A stretch of 64,000 nt of DNA, from positions 62,001 through 126,000 of the forward strand of contig JAACJK010000007.1 in NCBI GenBank assembly GCA_013368325.1, written 5' to 3'. The notes under the pieces are model-generated. The model was not told the origin of the DNA. It did not search any database and saw only the letters and a list, made by a program, of their open reading frames with translations. A program made the position numbers and the translations under genes. This document shows positions 23,997-34,147 of the stretch, piece after piece. Source of the DNA: Ephemerocybe angulata. Taxonomy: Eukaryota > Basidiomycota > Agaricomycetes > Agaricales > Psathyrellaceae. Position 1 is the first letter of the stretch. Each line of letters opens with the position of its first letter.

Positions 23997-26810
23997 TCAA
24001 TCGTGCCTTCTTGCCCCCGACACTTTCAGGCTCCCTCTAAAGGCCTTCCCGTTTCCCTTCCCACCGAGTTTCTTCCTTGACGGAATTTCATCCCAATACC
24101 CGTCATCGTCGAGAGTCTCATATGGAGCAGCATCGCTATTGAAGAGCTCCTGATCAGCCAGTCTCTCTTCGAGCGCCTCTTTCTCTGCTTGAACTTTCGA
24201 TAACTCCTGGGAATGGCGAGCACGTTCTTCCTCCACCAAGACAGCGGAAGCCTTGAGCTCGCTTTCCAAGTCAGCGACCCGCTTCTCGAACTCCTTCGTC
24301 CTCTCTGCAAGCGCGTTCTCGGCCTCGTAGAGGGCCTTAGCCTGGGCAGCCTGGGAGCTCGCCGATTTGCCGCCACGGCGGGAACGCATCTCAGCGGTCT
24401 TGAGGTCGCGTTGCAAAGCAAGGATCTTTCCAGAGCACGCGCTATGCTCGCTGGAAGTGGTAGATAGAGTATGTTTAAGATCGCGTATGTTTCGCTCGAG
24501 GGAGTCTCGCCCTGCGGTAACGTCTTCCACTTCCTTGGCCTTCTCCGAAAGGGCGGCATGGGACTTTGCAAGCATGCGAGCGATGTTCTCCTTCTCGGAT
24601 TGAGCAGCCTCCAACTCTTCGGCGAGGCGAATGGATTCCGCCTTGGCTTGGTTCATCTTTCCAGTTTTATCCTCAAGTGCCGCATCCGACATCACCAATA
24701 GCCGAGCAACATTCTCCTTCTCGATCTGGAGAGCAGCGAGGTTTTCAGAAAGTTGACGAGAATCTGCCTTGGATTCTTCGAGTTTCTTTGTCTGCTCCGC
24801 TAGTGCAGCGTCGGACGTCGCCAGTAGTCGAGCGACTTCCCCCTTCTCGGCCCGGAGGGTGGCGAAATCTTCAGCGAGGCGACGGGAGACCGCCTTGGAT
24901 TCCTCGAGCTTCTTTCTCTCCTCCGCGAGTGAAGCGTCGGACGTTGCCAGTAGATGAGTGACGTTCGCCTTCTCGGCCTGGAGAGCAGCAAAGTCCTCTG
25001 CAAGACGGCTGGTGGCCGCCTTAGCCTTGTCTCGCTCTTCGGACAGGACCTGGACGGACGAGCTGAACGAAGCAGCCAGTTTGGTCCTCTCCGCTTGGAG
25101 ATCTGCCACCTCTTTGAGAAGGCCACTGCACTCTTCCTTGGCCTTGTCTCGCTCTTCGGATAGCAGGTGCACAGTGGATGTGAACGACTGGTGGTCCTTC
25201 ATCGTGGAGGTGATATCTGCCAGGTGCTGGGTGTGGTCACGGGCGAGCGAGTGGTGATCTTTCATCGAGGACGAGAGCTCCGCTAATTGTGAAGCGTGAG
25301 CGCGAAGCTCCTGTAGAACGGCAAGCTGGAGATAATGATTCAGCGTCTCTTCAGCATGACTTGAAGTGTCTACTCACTGCCTCGTCACTGCGAGCAGACG
25401 GCTCCACAAGGACTTCGTCGTGGGTGGGACTGCTGTCTTCAGCGACGATCGTCTCGACTAGAACCTGCTCACACAACGCCGTTCATCAAGATACTGGTGA
25501 GACAAAGGTCTACGCGAAAGTGTATGAATACTTACCCTGTTGTTGCCAACGACCACTGGCTCCGTGGGTTTGTCGGGGAGGGGTGGGCTAGGATCCTCGG
25601 CGGCGAGCTGTGCTTCCATCTGATCCTCAGATTCTGCGCCGGGAACGCCAAAGAGGTGGAAGATAAGATCCTTTGGGGAGACATAGTCGGTGGGAGGGAC
25701 TATGTTCTGGTTCCAGAATCCCGAGCGATGAAGAGGCGCATTCGGAGACACACTCCGCACATATTCCAAAAAACTCTTCTCAGAAAACAGAAGCTCTTCT
25801 TTCTCGGCAACTACTTGCTCATATACCGAGGGGTCTTCATCTTCGTCTTCCAAGACCTCATCCCAGTGTGTTGTAATGACGTGGACCTGAGTACGAGAAC
25901 AAAGAGAGTTGAATCGTCGGTTGGAGCCGTATCTCAACGGCTGTAACGGGCAATCCTCCGATATGTTGTGGACGACGAAGAGATATTGAGCCGGGAAATT
26001 GCTAGGGATAGCTGTATTAGCGTTGCCCGCGTTATTAAAGCATTTTTAGGACCATACATCGATGATGATAGTTCGTCAAGTTTTTTGAGGGTCGTCTCAG
26101 CCGGCCGATCGATACCAGTTTCGCTGTAGAAGTTCAATCCAGGTGTGTCGACGAAGGTAACTTTTCGACCGTCCGGTAGGTCGTAAGTCCACTTTGCCAG
26201 CTCATCGGTACAGGAGCTGTTTCCCGAACCAACCTCGGCGACTGGGCCCATAATTGCATTGATAAACTTTTCGATTCAACGGCGCCGCGATCAGTCGTAG
26301 ATCTGGTTGGAGCAGCCGGGCGAGAGGTTTGACTTACTGACGACTTTCCGGAAGCGGAGGCGCCGATAACGCTGGTTTAAACATCCTTCATCAGCCAAAG
26401 CATTTGCTTGGAGGAAGAAAGGTAAATCCGTACGCGACCAGGGCCACCTCTTCAGCTGGTTTCTGAGTTCCCTGCATCCTGTTCCGTAGTTGGCTGGTAG
26501 ATGAAGACGAAGGAATGTCCTCGCAATTCTTGGCTTCTTCCCAGCCTCCTTAATAGCCAAGCAGATTCAACGGGCGTTTCCTTCGCAATCTTATCCATCG
26601 ACTCCAGCAAGCCGTTCATTTCCGTGCTTTTCATCAATGCAAGGCAGCCGCAAGGCAAAGCAATACAAAACGAGAAAGGGTCCGTGACATGCCAGTCGGG
26701 AGATGTCGATTATCGCATTGATATCACTCGTCTATTTCTTCTATATCTGCAGTGAAGAAACCTGGAATGCCTGTGATATCCTTCCAGAAGATCATGCAAT
26801 CTCTTTGCAT
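23747..26810. repeat. Tandem segmental duplication, unit 2 (with GTPase gene B)
   Basis: Second copy of the duplicated segment starting near 20645. Both units have the gene on the minus strand. The start codons of the two genes are 3206 bp apart. Confidence 0.85.
23997..26477 (-). CDS. P-loop GTPase-like protein with coiled-coil C-terminus, copy B
   Basis: Six exons (26477-26434, 26371-26338, 26266-26058, 26001-25536, 25464-25378, 25325-23997) give 722 codons with the same exon plan and phases as copy A. Motifs: VIGASASGKSS (G1), SSCT, FVDTPGL (G3) and ITTHWD (G4-like), then the linker PSPPLPDKPTEPVVVGNNR and a long coiled coil. The coiled coil is close to copy A over most of its length (both start MKDHHS, then ARDHTQHLA). 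The last residues differ. Copy B carries two extra bases around 24062 relative to A, changes frame and stops in ARRHD, losing a tail of roughly 60 residues that A retains. The gene may still be active, with a shortened coiled coil. Function unknown. Confidence 0.78.
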
Positions 26811-27111
26811 TTCATGGCTCAATGTGATAGCCAAAGGATGCCAAGTAGTTCTTTACGACCTCAGCGCCCAGCCCACTTCTGCCTTAGGAGTCAGGAGGCC
26901 ACTTTCACATTAATCTGAACTGAAAGAGCGAGCAGGAGGGGAGGACATCCGACAAAGAGCCACACGCAAGGAATCATCCGTGCCTGGACAGAGCTTTTCA
27001 GAGGATTTTGGGGGACTCTGAACCTATGCAGTACAGAAGGCTAAAATCTAAAGTGAAAGACTCGGAGCCTTGGTCTCGGACTATTGGGGAAGGAGCCTGG
27101 GCAAAAAGGTA
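26478..27111. other. Upstream region of GTPase copy B
   Basis: The first part, to about 26810, belongs to the duplicated segment. Beyond that nothing was recognised before the tRNA. Confidence 0.45.
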
Positions 27112-27191
27112 TGCATTAAGAGGGAATCGAACCCCCGGCGGGTCGAGCTAGCGGATGGCAACGACCCAGGTTACCACTACCCCATTAATGC
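27112..27191 (-). tRNA. tRNA-Gly (GCC) with a 9-nt intron
   Basis: Read on the minus strand, acceptor bases GCATTAA (27191-27185) pair with TTAATGC (27119-27113). The anticodon GCC is at 27159-27157 in loop TTGCCA. A 9-nt intron (27155-27147) sits one base 3' of the anticodon. The B box GGTTCGATTCC is intact, and an A5 run just beyond on the plus strand (27103-27107) gives a T5 terminator. The mature sequence equals that of the copy at 16484; the intron differs in length and sequence. It lies about 630 bp upstream of GTPase copy B. Confidence 0.93.
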
Positions 27192-30100
27192 TCGATGTAC
27201 TCTCTCGTTCAGTGTTTGCCTCAACCTGAGGGGCTGCCCCAGGACCTTTGTTCTCATCTTCAGCTCTCGTGCGTATGCCCCAATTTACTGGAAAAGCCAA
27301 GTTACTTACTTGCGGTAGGTCCTCTCTACATTCCCTCTGACGATCTCATAACACCCGGGCATGTACACCACTATTGCCTTGAGCACGATAATGCTAATAC
27401 TTGCCTTCTCTCAGCCACTCGCCGCATCGCCAGAACTTAGGAAGCCAACGGCGCCGCAGTGACGACACCAACCCGTTTCTCGTTTACCCGCTTCGAATTC
27501 GAATCCGAACCCAGCCACCTTGACCCTCTTCCTTATCCGCCATCCGTGTTTGCCTACTTGCGCCACATCGATCGTGTAGCAGAAGACCAAGTCCAAAGAG
27601 CACTCGTTGTGAACGGGAGTGATTCAGAGTCGTGGTCTTCGAATGCGCGATGATGTGGACCCCTGATACCACTTGATATGCTCAGCAGCCTGAGGTTATG
27701 CAGGTACGTTGGGCTTTCAAGTTCTCAGCAGACGCCTTCCGAGTCTCGATCGAGCTTGGGAATTCGGTGCGAGATAAGTACTCGATCTGTCTGCCAGTCA
27801 GTCAGTCAGTTTAGCGTGGAGAAAATGATATATAGAGGTGATTAGTGGAGTTGGAGGTTAATGTGCGTGAAGTTGGTCATCCGGTGTGGATGTGTGTCTG
27901 TGGCTACCGAGATGACCTGCCGGTACAGCAAGGAAGGCAAGAAGTCCACGGTGATTAAGCCTAACGCCCCTGTTATGGTGTAGGTTAGTGCGGGCCGGCG
28001 AGAGAGTGAGGTCTGGCTTTCTTTCGGGGGCTGCACGCACCGTGGTTCTACTACCTTCTAGCACGTTGGTAAGTATCTCGGACTGTCTTCGTTATCTGAC
28101 ATGTACAGTCGCTGTTGAGATTGTTCCGTGTTGTTGGATGACTGGCTTTCGCGCTTCCAGAGCGAAGGTACACGGTGACGACATCCAATCCATCATGGTT
28201 CTGAGAAGCGCTCGGCGCTTAGCACTGCGCGGTAGCCTCATTATGATCGACGCCCATCGTCCTCGACCCCTCGGCGATGCAACTCTTCCAACGAGCTAAA
28301 AGTAATGTGACTCGGTGAGTCTCCCACCACTAAGCTCTGAGTCTGACCGCCTTCCCCTGTTAACTTATCTCTCGAGTCTCGTCGCCAGTCCTAGGCTGTC
28401 TGACAGCCAGACTGGGCGCTTGAACTCTGTACGTTGTTATCGAGGTCCAAGGTTCGATGGATATTGGAATGGTAACGTACCATGTACACGTTGGTTTGTG
28501 GATATGAAGGCACGACTGGCGGGGGTTGGGCGGAAGGTTCTAGGGAACGTTATTTTCTGGCGTTCATATCTGTCGTTACTATGAACTCGCCCGAGTCTCG
28601 ACTGGTCTAGGATAGTCTTTTTTGTGTTGCTGTGGTGGGCTGCTGCTCCTTGTTGTTGGTTCTGATATCTGTGGTGTGCGCTGCGGTACCCGAGTGAGTG
28701 GAAAGGACTTGGAGGCAAGAGAAGGTGGAACGTTACAGTGTCAGCTTTCCTACTCGTTTCCGGCCAGCTCGGTTGAAGCAGATTCTTGGTTTGATGCGAG
28801 TTTCTGCATGTTATTGTTGCCTTTATCTTGTCTGTATTTTACTTGTTTTAGCGCGTGCTACGTGGCCCTGTGCATTAGTTCGCTATTTGGGACTCTGGCG
28901 TCGGTATCAGGGCTGTCGAAGGAATGCGGTCCCAACCCGAAGTTCGACAGAGGTTCTAGTGAGTTTATGAAGTACCCAATGAAAACACACGAAGCGCGAT
29001 AGGCATAGGGGCTTGATGTCCAGTGTTATCTCTGTCGTAATATCCGTCGATAGTTCAATTTTGTTCTCATCGCTTGGGCGCCTGCATGCAGAGCGCCTAA
29101 TTGGGATCTCGGCACGCGGAGCCGTGTCAGCACCAGGTTGAGACTGCGAGAGTTAGCTCAACTGAATGCTGTCACTGCGTGTAAGTATGTGCCGACTTAC
29201 GCTCGCTGGGCTTAGCCAAAGCCTGGTCCTGTTATCTTATCGTCGCAGAGCTAGCGGAATAAAATTAATTGGAGGGAATATTCTGCCTGCCCGTCCACTA
29301 TCCAAAAACACAAGGTGGTTTATGATGAGTCGTACTGCATCGCAATACCACGAGCCTGAGTATACGCATGCTTGGGGGCCGTTATTTTCCCTCTTTGCCT
29401 TGCTACTTCAATTTGTGGTAACCAGCGAGTCGCTGACTCCGGGCTACAAGGTGACGGTTGCAATCTCCGAGCGCACGGAGATCCTAGATACGACAGTGAC
29501 GAAATGAAATCTCAGGCGCATTTGTCTTTCTTATTCTCCTCTCTTCCCTGACTACTCCAAGTGGAATACATCGCTATCATCCTCGAGGCTAGCCGTTGCA
29601 GGGAAGAGAACAACGACGACCTGAGGCTCTGATATCCAGAATGCACTGGTTGAGCGTGGAGATAGGGAGAAACGCGCGCAAATGATGATGATGGTGGTGC
29701 TCCGTGGAGTTTTTGCACTTTTGACTTGACACCCGTCTGACAGGCAGGGCGCCTCCTGCCACTTTAAGCTCAAGCCTAGTTGGGGTTGTAAATTTCCATC
29801 CATTCAATTCAGTTCAAAATCCATAATCCATAGCCTCTACTCCACTCCGAGTCCTCCCAGTACCCCATGGCATACAACATCGCAGTCGACTGGAGTTATG
29901 GGACGGTGCAGCACCGCCCTCGGACCCGCTGCGAGCAACCGACGTGCTCGCGCGCACGAACGAACGCCGCCGCGCAGCGTGTCGATCGATCGATCGAAAA
30001 CGATCATCCCTCATCCGGAGTTCCCTTTTGAGGTGCGCGACGAGGTATATATGGAAATCGGTGTCCGAGGGCCTACCCCTTGCCTCCAGCGTGTCCGCGG

Positions 30101-30765
30101 ATACGCCTCGTGTTGCGGTCGAATGTTGTTGGGGGATACGATGTGCTGCTAGGCTGGATGTAGGTGCATGGTTGTTGGATGTGCTGGATTTTGAAGGGCA
30201 TCTTGGCGAGGCTGTGGGTTGTTAGGAGATAGATAACTTTTTTCATAACTTGTGTGAGGGGTTTGTTGTAGAGAAATGAGATGCATGAGGCGGTTGTGGC
30301 ATCAGATCGACGAGGTGTACGTATAGACGTATACACATGGCAAGCACTCTACATGTGCTGCACGTCAAACAAGGAGAGCAAGGCGGCTATCACCAGTCGC
30401 GTCCGAGAGCCCCTATCAAACGCGGAACGCGTCCCATCAATATGGAGGCGTGGGAATGTAAGCAATAAGCCAGCTGGCAGCCGTCCCGCCGTTTTTTGTT
30501 CTTGACGTCTTCTGTCACGTCCATCTTGCTTCTGAGCGAGACGTTTGCAGCTAAGGTGGGTCTACGGCGCTTATGCTCCTCTACGATTGGGAATGAGCGT
30601 CTAACTGTGTCTTCTCATTGTAGAACGCGTAGTTACGGAAGGGACGACACCCACCATTGCAATTTCGACGCGCCAGACGCGACAAGACGCGTCGAGTCGA
30701 TTCTCGAGACTGAAAAACCATCTCGCCTACGCAAAAACGCGTAGTTTTCGTCAAATATCGCGAGT
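27192..30765. other. 3.6-kb region with no recognised gene
   Basis: Many short frames occur on both strands (for example 28622-29002 plus and 29166-29507 plus). None gives recognisable protein or a convincing splice chain. A few simple repeats are present, such as (CAGT)n near 27795 and (CGAT)n near 29980. Unannotated short genes or noncoding RNA cannot be excluded from sequence alone. Confidence 0.4.
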
Positions 30766-33309
30766 ATGGTAGCTCCACGTAGCTCCTCGCCCAATCCGTT
30801 CGCCGACGCAGAGGCCAACGCCAGCACGGAACTTCCTATTGGAGGAGTCCAGGCAGCCTCGCCCGTCCCGACGATCCGCAGCGCAGCGTCGATAAACAAC
30901 GCCCTTGCGCGGCGACTCGCACTACCATCGCCCTCGCCTGTGAAGTTTAGGGACACGCTTGCGCTTACGCGCTCGATACTGAGGCATAACCGTTCGGGGC
31001 CTGGGCTCCCCGCGCCCATCGAGGGTTCGGAAGACGGGGATGATGAGGGTGATGGGGATAATGGGAACACGCTGGGGGTGATAGAGGGGATAAAGGAGGG
31101 GGGGATGAGTGCTGATGCGCAGGTGGTGAGGAAGTGTGTTGTGGCGGGGGCGGCGATGGTTGCGCTGGCGGGGGCGGTGGTGTGGGCTGCGCGCGCGGGG
31201 GAGTTGGAGGAGGCGAAGGTGCGGGAAGGGAGGGTCAAGAGGAGGGTTAGGAGGGAGGCGAGGAAGGTGAAGAAAGAGGCAAAGAAGGTGAAGAAAGAGG
31301 AGAAGAGGAGGAGGAGAAATCAGGAACCGCCGGCGGAGGAGACGGAGGGTGTGCAGGATGAAGGCGCGGAGGAGGAAGACGAGAAGATGCGCATGATTAG
31401 GGCGCTTCATGATAAATTTGAGAGGGAAGAGAGGGAACTTAATGAGGAGTATGAGAGGGAATTGAGGAAGAATCGGGCGGAGATGAGGAAGTTGGATAAA
31501 GAGATCCGGGAGTTGGATAAAGAAGCAGAAAGGTTGTTGGATAAAGAGATGCGGGAGTTGGATAAGGAGGCAGAAAAGTTGGATGAGGAGATGTGGGATC
31601 TAATGGGGCAAGCATTTGGGGGCAAGAGGAAGAGGAAGATGGACGGGGAGGATGTAGGCAGGAGGACGAGGGCGAGGACTGGGATGGAGGCGTCGAGTTC
31701 TTCCTCTAGTTCATCATCTTCAAGCTCTTCGTCATCCGACTCGGACCTCGACGGTTCGCTGTCCTCCTTATCCTCCTTATCCTCTATTTCCTCTATTTCC
31801 TCCATCTCTTCTTTGTCGATTTTCTCATCCGTCTCTGCCCCAAACACCACGCTCTCCGCCACAGCCGACGAAAGGAAGCTCTGTGTGTCCGCCTTGGAGC
31901 GTACCCTCCAGGTGATTGCGCACCTGGAAGCGTGGTTCGTGGCACGGTACGGCAGTCAGGTGGGGGTGGCCGATGCTTTGGCGGGCGATGCGGTGGATGT
32001 AGGTGAGGAGGAAGAGGGGGAGGAAGACGCGAAATCGGACGCGTCGAACCCGTTCCTTGGTTCCGGCGCCCGCCCTGTGGATGCCGGATATGAGAAGGCG
32101 AAGAAGGAGGTGAGGATGATGGGGAGGACGTTGGAGTTTGCGGTTAAGAGCGTTCTTAGGCATGCGGTTCCTCCATCCGCCTCTACACTGGACGCGGATC
32201 TTGGTGTGTTGGGTGTGAGTGGGAAGGCGGAGGTGGGAAGGGCGGAGAGGGTGACGAGGGCGTGTAAGGAGGGTGTGAGGGGTGTTGGGAGTGCGGTTGA
32301 GGATGCGTTGATGTGTGCGGGGATGGGGCTTTTGTGTGTTGTGGAGAATGGGGAGGGGGTTTTTGAGAGGGGGAGGGTTGAGGAGGAGGAGGGGAGTTGG
32401 CAGGGGGTTGATGTTGATGGGGATAACCAGGAGGAGGAGGAGGAGAACGAGGAGGAGGAGGAGGGAGGAAAGGAGAAGGAGGTTGGGGAGGAGGATCTGG
32501 CGAGGGAGGTTTTGACTGTGTATATGATGGTGGAGACTGTTATGGGTGGGGCGACGAGGGGGAGGAGAGGCTTGGTTGTGGGATGTGTGGGGGCTGTTGT
32601 GGGGCGGGTGGTGGAGAGGGTTTTGCCTGGTTTGCGTGTGCTTTACGATGAAGATGTTGATGAAGAGGAAGAGGAGGGTGGGGGTGGAGGGCAGAGAAGG
32701 GAGGCTGTGGGGAAGAGTTTGGAGCGGTTGGAGGGGCGGGTGAGGGAAGCGCGAGGGTTTGGAGAGAGGGTGGGGGATGTGAGGGAGGTTTTGGAGTGTT
32801 TGGGGAAGGCTTGTGTTGAGTTGGCGGGGGTAGTTGGGATGCCGGTGCTTTTTGACGATGCGTTGGATATTGATGTGGTTGAGGAGGCGACTGGAGGTGA
32901 CGAAGAGGTAGAGGGAGAGATGAAAGTGGAGGAGGAGGAGGAGAAACTCGACCCTGAACGGATGGGCGGGGTGGGGGGCGGGGAGAAGGTGCGCGTGTGG
33001 TTGGAACGCGTCGAGCCGAGTTCTGGGGCGGAGGGGGACGGGGATTGGCAGGAAGGCGCCAGCGAAGAAATGTCTGAGGTGGAGGCAGTGGATGTGAAGG
33101 TGGAGGGTGAAGGGGATGGGGGTATGAGGAGGTCGGAGAGGATTCGAAAGAAGGGTGTTGAGGTTGAGAAGAAGGGGAAGGCGGCGGCAGCGGGGAAGAA
33201 GGTATCGGTGAAGGGTGGTGTGAAGGGCGGTGTGAAGGGGAAGGCGAAGGCGAAGGAGGCGGGGAAGGTTCAGGTGAAGAAAGCGAAAGGGCGGGGAAGG
33301 AAAGCCTGA
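30766..33309 (+). CDS. 847-residue intronless protein of unknown function, charged and low-complexity
   Basis: A single uninterrupted frame from ATG 30766 to TGA 33309 is notable in a genome where most genes here have many introns. Features in order: a serine/alanine/proline-rich N-terminus; one hydrophobic stretch (VVAGAAMVALAGAVVWAA, about 125-142) that could be a membrane segment; a basic then acidic-basic coiled region with a duplicated motif RELDKEAE; a serine run (about 309-325) followed by SSLSSISS repeats; a helical segment from about 360 to 530; two acidic glutamate blocks; and a lysine/alanine/glycine tail ending KGRGRKA that looks like a histone-H1-type or AT-hook-type tail. The composition suggests a nuclear or chromatin-related protein, but the hydrophobic stretch argues for care. 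No family recognised. Confidence 0.65.
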   Translation: MVAPRSSSPNPFADAEANASTELPIGGVQAASPVPTIRSAASINNALARRLALPSPSPVKFRDTLALTRSILRHNRSGPGLPAPIEGSEDGDDEGDGDNGNTLGVIEGIKEGGMSADAQVVRKCVVAGAAMVALAGAVVWAARAGELEEAKVREGRVKRRVRREARKVKKEAKKVKKEEKRRRRNQEPPAEETEGVQDEGAEEEDEKMRMIRALHDKFEREERELNEEYERELRKNRAEMRKLDKEIRELDKEAERLLDKEMRELDKEAEKLDEEMWDLMGQAFGGKRKRKMDGEDVGRRTRARTGMEASSSSSSSSSSSSSSSDSDLDGSLSSLSSLSSISSISSISSLSIFSSVSAPNTTLSATADERKLCVSALERTLQVIAHLEAWFVARYGSQVGVADALAGDAVDVGEEEEGEEDAKSDASNPFLGSGARPVDAGYEKAKKEVRMMGRTLEFAVKSVLRHAVPPSASTLDADLGVLGVSGKAEVGRAERVTRACKEGVRGVGSAVEDALMCAGMGLLCVVENGEGVFERGRVEEEEGSWQGVDVDGDNQEEEEENEEEEEGGKEKEVGEEDLAREVLTVYMMVETVMGGATRGRRGLVVGCVGAVVGRVVERVLPGLRVLYDEDVDEEEEEGGGGGQRREAVGKSLERLEGRVREARGFGERVGDVREVLECLGKACVELAGVVGMPVLFDDALDIDVVEEATGGDEEVEGEMKVEEEEEKLDPERMGGVGGGEKVRVWLERVEPSSGAEGDGDWQEGASEEMSEVEAVDVKVEGEGDGGMRRSERIRKKGVEVEKKGKAAAAGKKVSVKGGVKGGVKGKAKAKEAGKVQVKKAKGRGRKA

Positions 33310-34147
33310 TTTTCCTATGATATTGGGGCTCCCCCTCCACGCTGTTCGTTTCGCTGTTTGATTTGTTTCTTCGATTTGTTCTTTCGTTTCGGTCATCCTC
33401 ACTTTCGTTAACATCATAACTATCTTCTGTCTACTAATGGTCGGCCTAACGTCGTCCTTCATACCCTTCATGCATGCACACCATAATGGTAGTCTCCACA
33501 TTCATTCTACGTCCTATTTCAGATTTACATACGTACATAATCCTGCCCTTCTACAACTCACTCACTCACTTACTATCGAACATGTTCTCTCACTTTCCAT
33601 CCCACAACGCAGTCGTACAGCATAAATCTAAATTCATTTAGCACCAAAAAGCAGTTTGGCACGACAAGCAAGGTGCGGGATAGGTATAGTAGACACAGCG
33701 TGAAGAGTCCAAGAGAAAGACGGGCGTAAGTAAAACTATGTAGCTAAAGAGTCTATAATGCGTGTGTATGTGAGAGAGTGAAGCGTATGTGGATATGAGT
33801 GCGATGATGCGGGGAGCGTGAAGCAAAGAGAGTCAGAGTCGGAGAGCGTGTACTAGGAGGAGGAAACCCGGGAAATGTGTGCAGTAAGGAGGGGAAGGGA
33901 AAAGCAACGCAAGTCATTAAGTATCCAGTCTAAACTTGTCCAAGCAGAACTGTATTATCATCATGATCAAGGACGAGTCGGAGGAGGGAGGAGATTGGGA
34001 GGAGAGTAGCCGCCGCCGGCAACACACATAGAGTCCGATCTGATGCGGCACTGGAAGCGAACGGAAGAGCCGCCTGTGCATTCATCCTGATTCTGAACCA
34101 CCACCATCGCCATGTCGGATTCTAGAGAAGCCACTTGAAGAGGGAGT
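33310..34147. other. Convergent spacer
   Basis: This lies between the unknown 847-residue gene (+) and the KRE6/SKN1-like gene (-). It should contain both 3' ends. No other feature was recognised. Confidence 0.45.

Noticed and set aside
31825..33501. Minus-strand 558-codon frame opposite the 847-codon gene
   Set aside because: It is His/Pro/Leu-rich low complexity produced by the purine bias of the plus-strand gene. It has no start context or domain.
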